From assembly GCA_946534895.1 (NCBI GenBank), contig CAMNDE010000014.1, positions 1 through 51,380 of the forward strand: a stretch of DNA of 51,380 nucleotides, in the 5' to 3' direction. Position numbers and translations under genes: made by a program. The stretch comes from UBA2943 sp946534895. GTDB taxonomy: Bacteria > Bacillota > Clostridia > Christensenellales > Aristaeellaceae. Below are positions 49,227-51,380 of the stretch, piece by piece. The notes under the pieces were generated by a model. That model saw only the letters and a program-made list of their open reading frames with translations. It was not told the origin of the DNA and did not search any database. Each line of letters opens with the position of its first letter. The first letter of the stretch is position 1.

Positions 49227-50951
49227 TCAGGAATGGATTACCAGACGCTTAATACGCTGAAATACAAATCCTGTCAGGGCATATATAACCAGTATTCCAC
49301 CTGCCAGATAAATAAGGACTGTTCCTGCCGCACCAGTGGAAGGGAGCTGTATTCCTGCCGTATTAATGATTTCCATCATCCATCCATCTTGTTCCAGCGT
49401 TAACTCCGGCATATAAACATTCTGTACACTGCTCAGATTTTTGAGCAATGTGCCGCTCTTGTCCAGACACTGTATCGAAACACCGGAATTGACCTCATTT
49501 TTCCGCACCTGGAAAAAAACATCTCCCGGCAGTGCATTATACCCATTTGGCGTTGTTGTCTCCCGCAGTCTGTAAACACCTGGTCCAATTCCGACAAATT
49601 CAAATTTGCCATCCAAGTTCCCGTCACTGTCATCAATTATAGTCAAAATCTCAAATTCTTCATTGTTCAGTCTTGAAAGCTCAAAGACAGCTCCCTTCAG
49701 CAGATTATGTGCAGGATCTGCTTTCCTGACAGTCAGTTTCCCGGTATAAACTATTGCATCCACATCCTTGGTTTTCCCCCAGCCTTGGGTTCTTGGATCG
49801 TTCCTGTAATACATACGTGCTGTATTCTGATTCTTACCTGGAAATACCTCTGCCTCATTGTTAAGGTAGGCTTTATAACGGACTCGCACTGCCTGCACTC
49901 GGTCAGCATCTCCGAGGCCATCATAATACCTAAATGTTGAATTGTAACGCAAATATACAGTAACTGTAAGTGTTGTCTTTTCCGCTTCCCTGTTTATATT
50001 AACCTCGTAAACCGGTTCTTCTCCTTTATTGCTGACCATTCCTAGTTCATCACAGGAACCTGCTGCATTAATTGCACCCCAAAAAAGTGCTATATCATCC
50101 TCATCATGCAGATCAAATCCCTTAGGCAATACATCAACGATTTTCAAAGTGTATTCGTTATAAGTCTGCGCATATTCAGGCACATCAGCTGTCAGCTGAT
50201 ATACAATCGGTTCCTGTATTCCATAAACCTCCGTATGCTTCCATTTTATGCTGTCAGGACCATCCTGTTTCTCTGTATATGGAATTCTCCCTGATCCGTA
50301 AACCGCCACCTCTTTCTTTAATGTAGGTGCGGCGTTTTTGGGAAATACGGTTGTGCTTTCACTGGCCTGGATCAGCATGAAATGTTCACGGTCAGCAAAT
50401 AGATCCTCCTTCGCTGTTTTTTCTAGTAACTCTTCCGACGGCGGATTTTCTGTCCCCAGGAGTTTATCCACAATAACATAATATCCTGAAGGAAGGTCCT
50501 TAAAAACATATTTCCCGTCCATCCATGTACCTATATTAGGGGCATTACCAAGGCTTTCGTTATTCAACGTTTCCGATATAATCTTAAAGTATTTTTTAGG
50601 GTCCGTCGGTAACAGTTCAGAGAAATAGGCCATCATTTCCGTAAGAACCTTCTCAGGTTTCACGGGATTTTCTAATAGTATTGGATATTTTTTCTTTTCC
50701 GGTCCTGACATGTTCCTTCGAATTATTTTTACGAATTCCTTTACGTTGACACTTTCACTCCATCTATAATTACATAGCACTTTTTTACCATCGAGTTCTT
50801 CTACATCACCGGAAAACAGCTGATAGGCAAAATATTGATGACCTTTCACATCGTTTTCAATTGTCAGCGTGACAGTACTTTCACATCTTCCCAAAAAACA
50901 GAACAAGAAAAGCATTGATCCCAACAACACGGCTGCAACTGCTCTGGTCAT
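49227..50951 (-). CDS. LPXTG-anchored pilin-like surface protein with isopeptide domain
   Basis: A 574-residue exported protein. The start is ATG 50951, with AAGGAG close ahead, giving a signal peptide (TRAVAAVLLGSMLFLFCFLG). The middle resembles the T1/D2 domains of fimbrial backbone proteins, with a VPEYAQTYNEYTLKIVDVLPKGF stretch near 270-290. A Cna-B-like domain follows (GKLTVRKADPAHNLLKGAVFEL...GVYRLRETTTPNGY, about 425-510). The C-terminus has the sortase signal LPSTG at 536-540, a hydrophobic helix and a basic tail. No sortase or second pilin gene is inside the window; any would be beyond the right edge. A surface adhesin or pilus backbone is likely. Confidence 0.87.
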   Translation of the reverse strand: MTRAVAAVLLGSMLFLFCFLGRCESTVTLTIENDVKGHQYFAYQLFSGDVEELDGKKVLCNYRWSESVNVKEFVKIIRRNMSGPEKKKYPILLENPVKPEKVLTEMMAYFSELLPTDPKKYFKIISETLNNESLGNAPNIGTWMDGKYVFKDLPSGYYVIVDKLLGTENPPSEELLEKTAKEDLFADREHFMLIQASESTTVFPKNAAPTLKKEVAVYGSGRIPYTEKQDGPDSIKWKHTEVYGIQEPIVYQLTADVPEYAQTYNEYTLKIVDVLPKGFDLHDEDDIALFWGAINAAGSCDELGMVSNKGEEPVYEVNINREAEKTTLTVTVYLRYNSTFRYYDGLGDADRVQAVRVRYKAYLNNEAEVFPGKNQNTARMYYRNDPRTQGWGKTKDVDAIVYTGKLTVRKADPAHNLLKGAVFELSRLNNEEFEILTIIDDSDGNLDGKFEFVGIGPGVYRLRETTTPNGYNALPGDVFFQVRKNEVNSGVSIQCLDKSGTLLKNLSSVQNVYMPELTLEQDGWMMEIINTAGIQLPSTGAAGTVLIYLAGGILVIYALTGFVFQRIKRLVIHS

Positions 50952-51145
50952 GTTTCTCCTTTCTTCCGCATAGAAAGCAAACGCATTCTTACAGAACCAG
51001 TTTTTCGCAGATTCATCTACTGGCAAGGAGTCGGATACTAACCAGCCCTATTACAGTGGCATGACCATGTGTTTTCCCCGTGAACTAAACATTCCTCCTA
51101 TTCTCGCTGTCGATCCTTAAAATTAACTTCACTTCTTTGCCTGTA

Positions 51146-51174
51146 ATTGTAAATCATTCGCAATATAAATGCAA
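51146..51174 (-). promoter_or_regulatory. Promoter for the LPXTG protein gene
   Basis: On the minus strand TTGCAT (51174-51169), a 17-base spacer, TACAAT (51151-51146), about 195 bases before the ATG. Confidence 0.6.
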
Positions 51175-51330
51175 CACTTTTCTGGAACTTATTTTATTAT
51201 AGTACCAAATTTGTGTTTATAATTTTGTTTGAATAGTTTTTTAGTTGGTGGTAATAATGTATTGAGTCTAATTTGGTTCAGAACTATTATCCGCGTTTCG
51301 CGTTATTATTTTTTGTTTTCTCTGTGCTAC

Positions 51331-51365
51331 AAAAAAAGCTGCTGCCCATCTGGACAGCAGCTTTT
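51331..51365 (-). terminator. Terminator of a gene beyond the right edge
   Basis: GCTGCTG (51338-51344) pairs with CAGCAGC (51355-51361), with extra CC/GG pairing inside. On the minus strand seven T follow (complement of 51331-51337). It would end a minus-strand gene that lies outside the window. Confidence 0.75.
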
Positions 51366-51380
51366 GATTGCAATTACCCT

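Larger units (their letters stand above)
50952..51380 (-). other. Gene-free upstream region of the LPXTG gene
   Basis: These 429 bases hold one promoter for the LPXTG gene, a leader of about 190 bases and, at the far end, a terminator. An AGGAGG at 51094-51099 (complement) precedes an ATG by only one base and opens a 13-codon frame; I do not call it a gene. The part 51175-51330 is AT-rich and shows nothing else. Confidence 0.6.

Noticed and set aside
51081..51099. AGGAGG with an ATG one base later, in the leader of the LPXTG gene
   Set aside because: The spacing is too short for efficient starting and the 13-codon frame has no other support.

Overview
The window looks like a chromosomal, mostly housekeeping segment of a Gram-positive anaerobe of the class Clostridia (Bacillota). 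The basis is the phoH / 7TM-HD / ybeY / cdd / era order, the asp23-fakA-recG block, the mazG(YabN) - HU - rqcP order, a type III glutamine synthetase, an LPXTG surface protein, and strong AGGAGG ribosome binding sites with frequent TTG and GTG starts. I cannot name the genus. No rRNA, tRNA, CRISPR array, insertion sequence or prophage was seen.

Layout. (1) 148-5205, minus strand: phoH, the cyclic-di-AMP phosphodiesterase gene pgpH, a ybeY-cdd gene fusion and era, each overlapping the next, from one promoter in front of phoH. (2) 5443-14323, plus strand: an MreB-type actin, an unrecognised HTH protein, then a radical-SAM-like DUF512 protein, der, plsY, lepA and hemW in tight order. (3) 14552-16838, minus: a polar amino-acid ABC importer. 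(4) 16954-23124, minus: asp23-like gene, fakA, recG, ppk1. (5) 23455-27007, plus: a class I/II aminotransferase, a YigZ/IMPACT protein and a secreted SH3-like acidic protein. (6) 27081-30406: azlCD, divergent from type III glutamine synthetase, with two promoters back to back. (7) 30539-33315, plus: an ABC importer of the PF04392 type. (8) 33383-38000: a P1-family peptidase, a C26-type gamma-glutamyl hydrolase, a CapA-family protein without the family's metal-binding residues, a 38-residue membrane peptide, and a CNNM/CorC protein. (9) 38216-44646, plus: trkA, trkH, an MGMT-like gene, mazG, HU, rqcP and an ispD-ispF fusion. (10) 44748-51380, minus: a GH127-like protein without the expected catalytic residues, a dihydrouridine synthase, a secreted protein of unknown function, and an LPXTG pilin-like protein at the edge.

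How it fits together. Blocks 1, 2 and 9 cover ribosome assembly and quality control (Era, YbeY, Der, LepA, RqcP), second-messenger turnover, envelope lipid synthesis (PlsY, FakA, Asp23), isoprenoid synthesis and potassium uptake. Blocks 3, 6 and 7 are nitrogen and amino-acid acquisition. The least ordinary parts are the CapA-like protein with its 38-residue membrane peptide, the YbeY-Cdd fusion, the GH127-like protein encoded beside a Dus enzyme, and the shared azlC/glnN promoter palindrome. I did not find a multi-gene system that I can call new. The CapA-like/peptide pair is the best candidate for undescribed biology. Hairpin terminators and -35/-10 promoters were found by eye and have not been tested by folding or scoring software.
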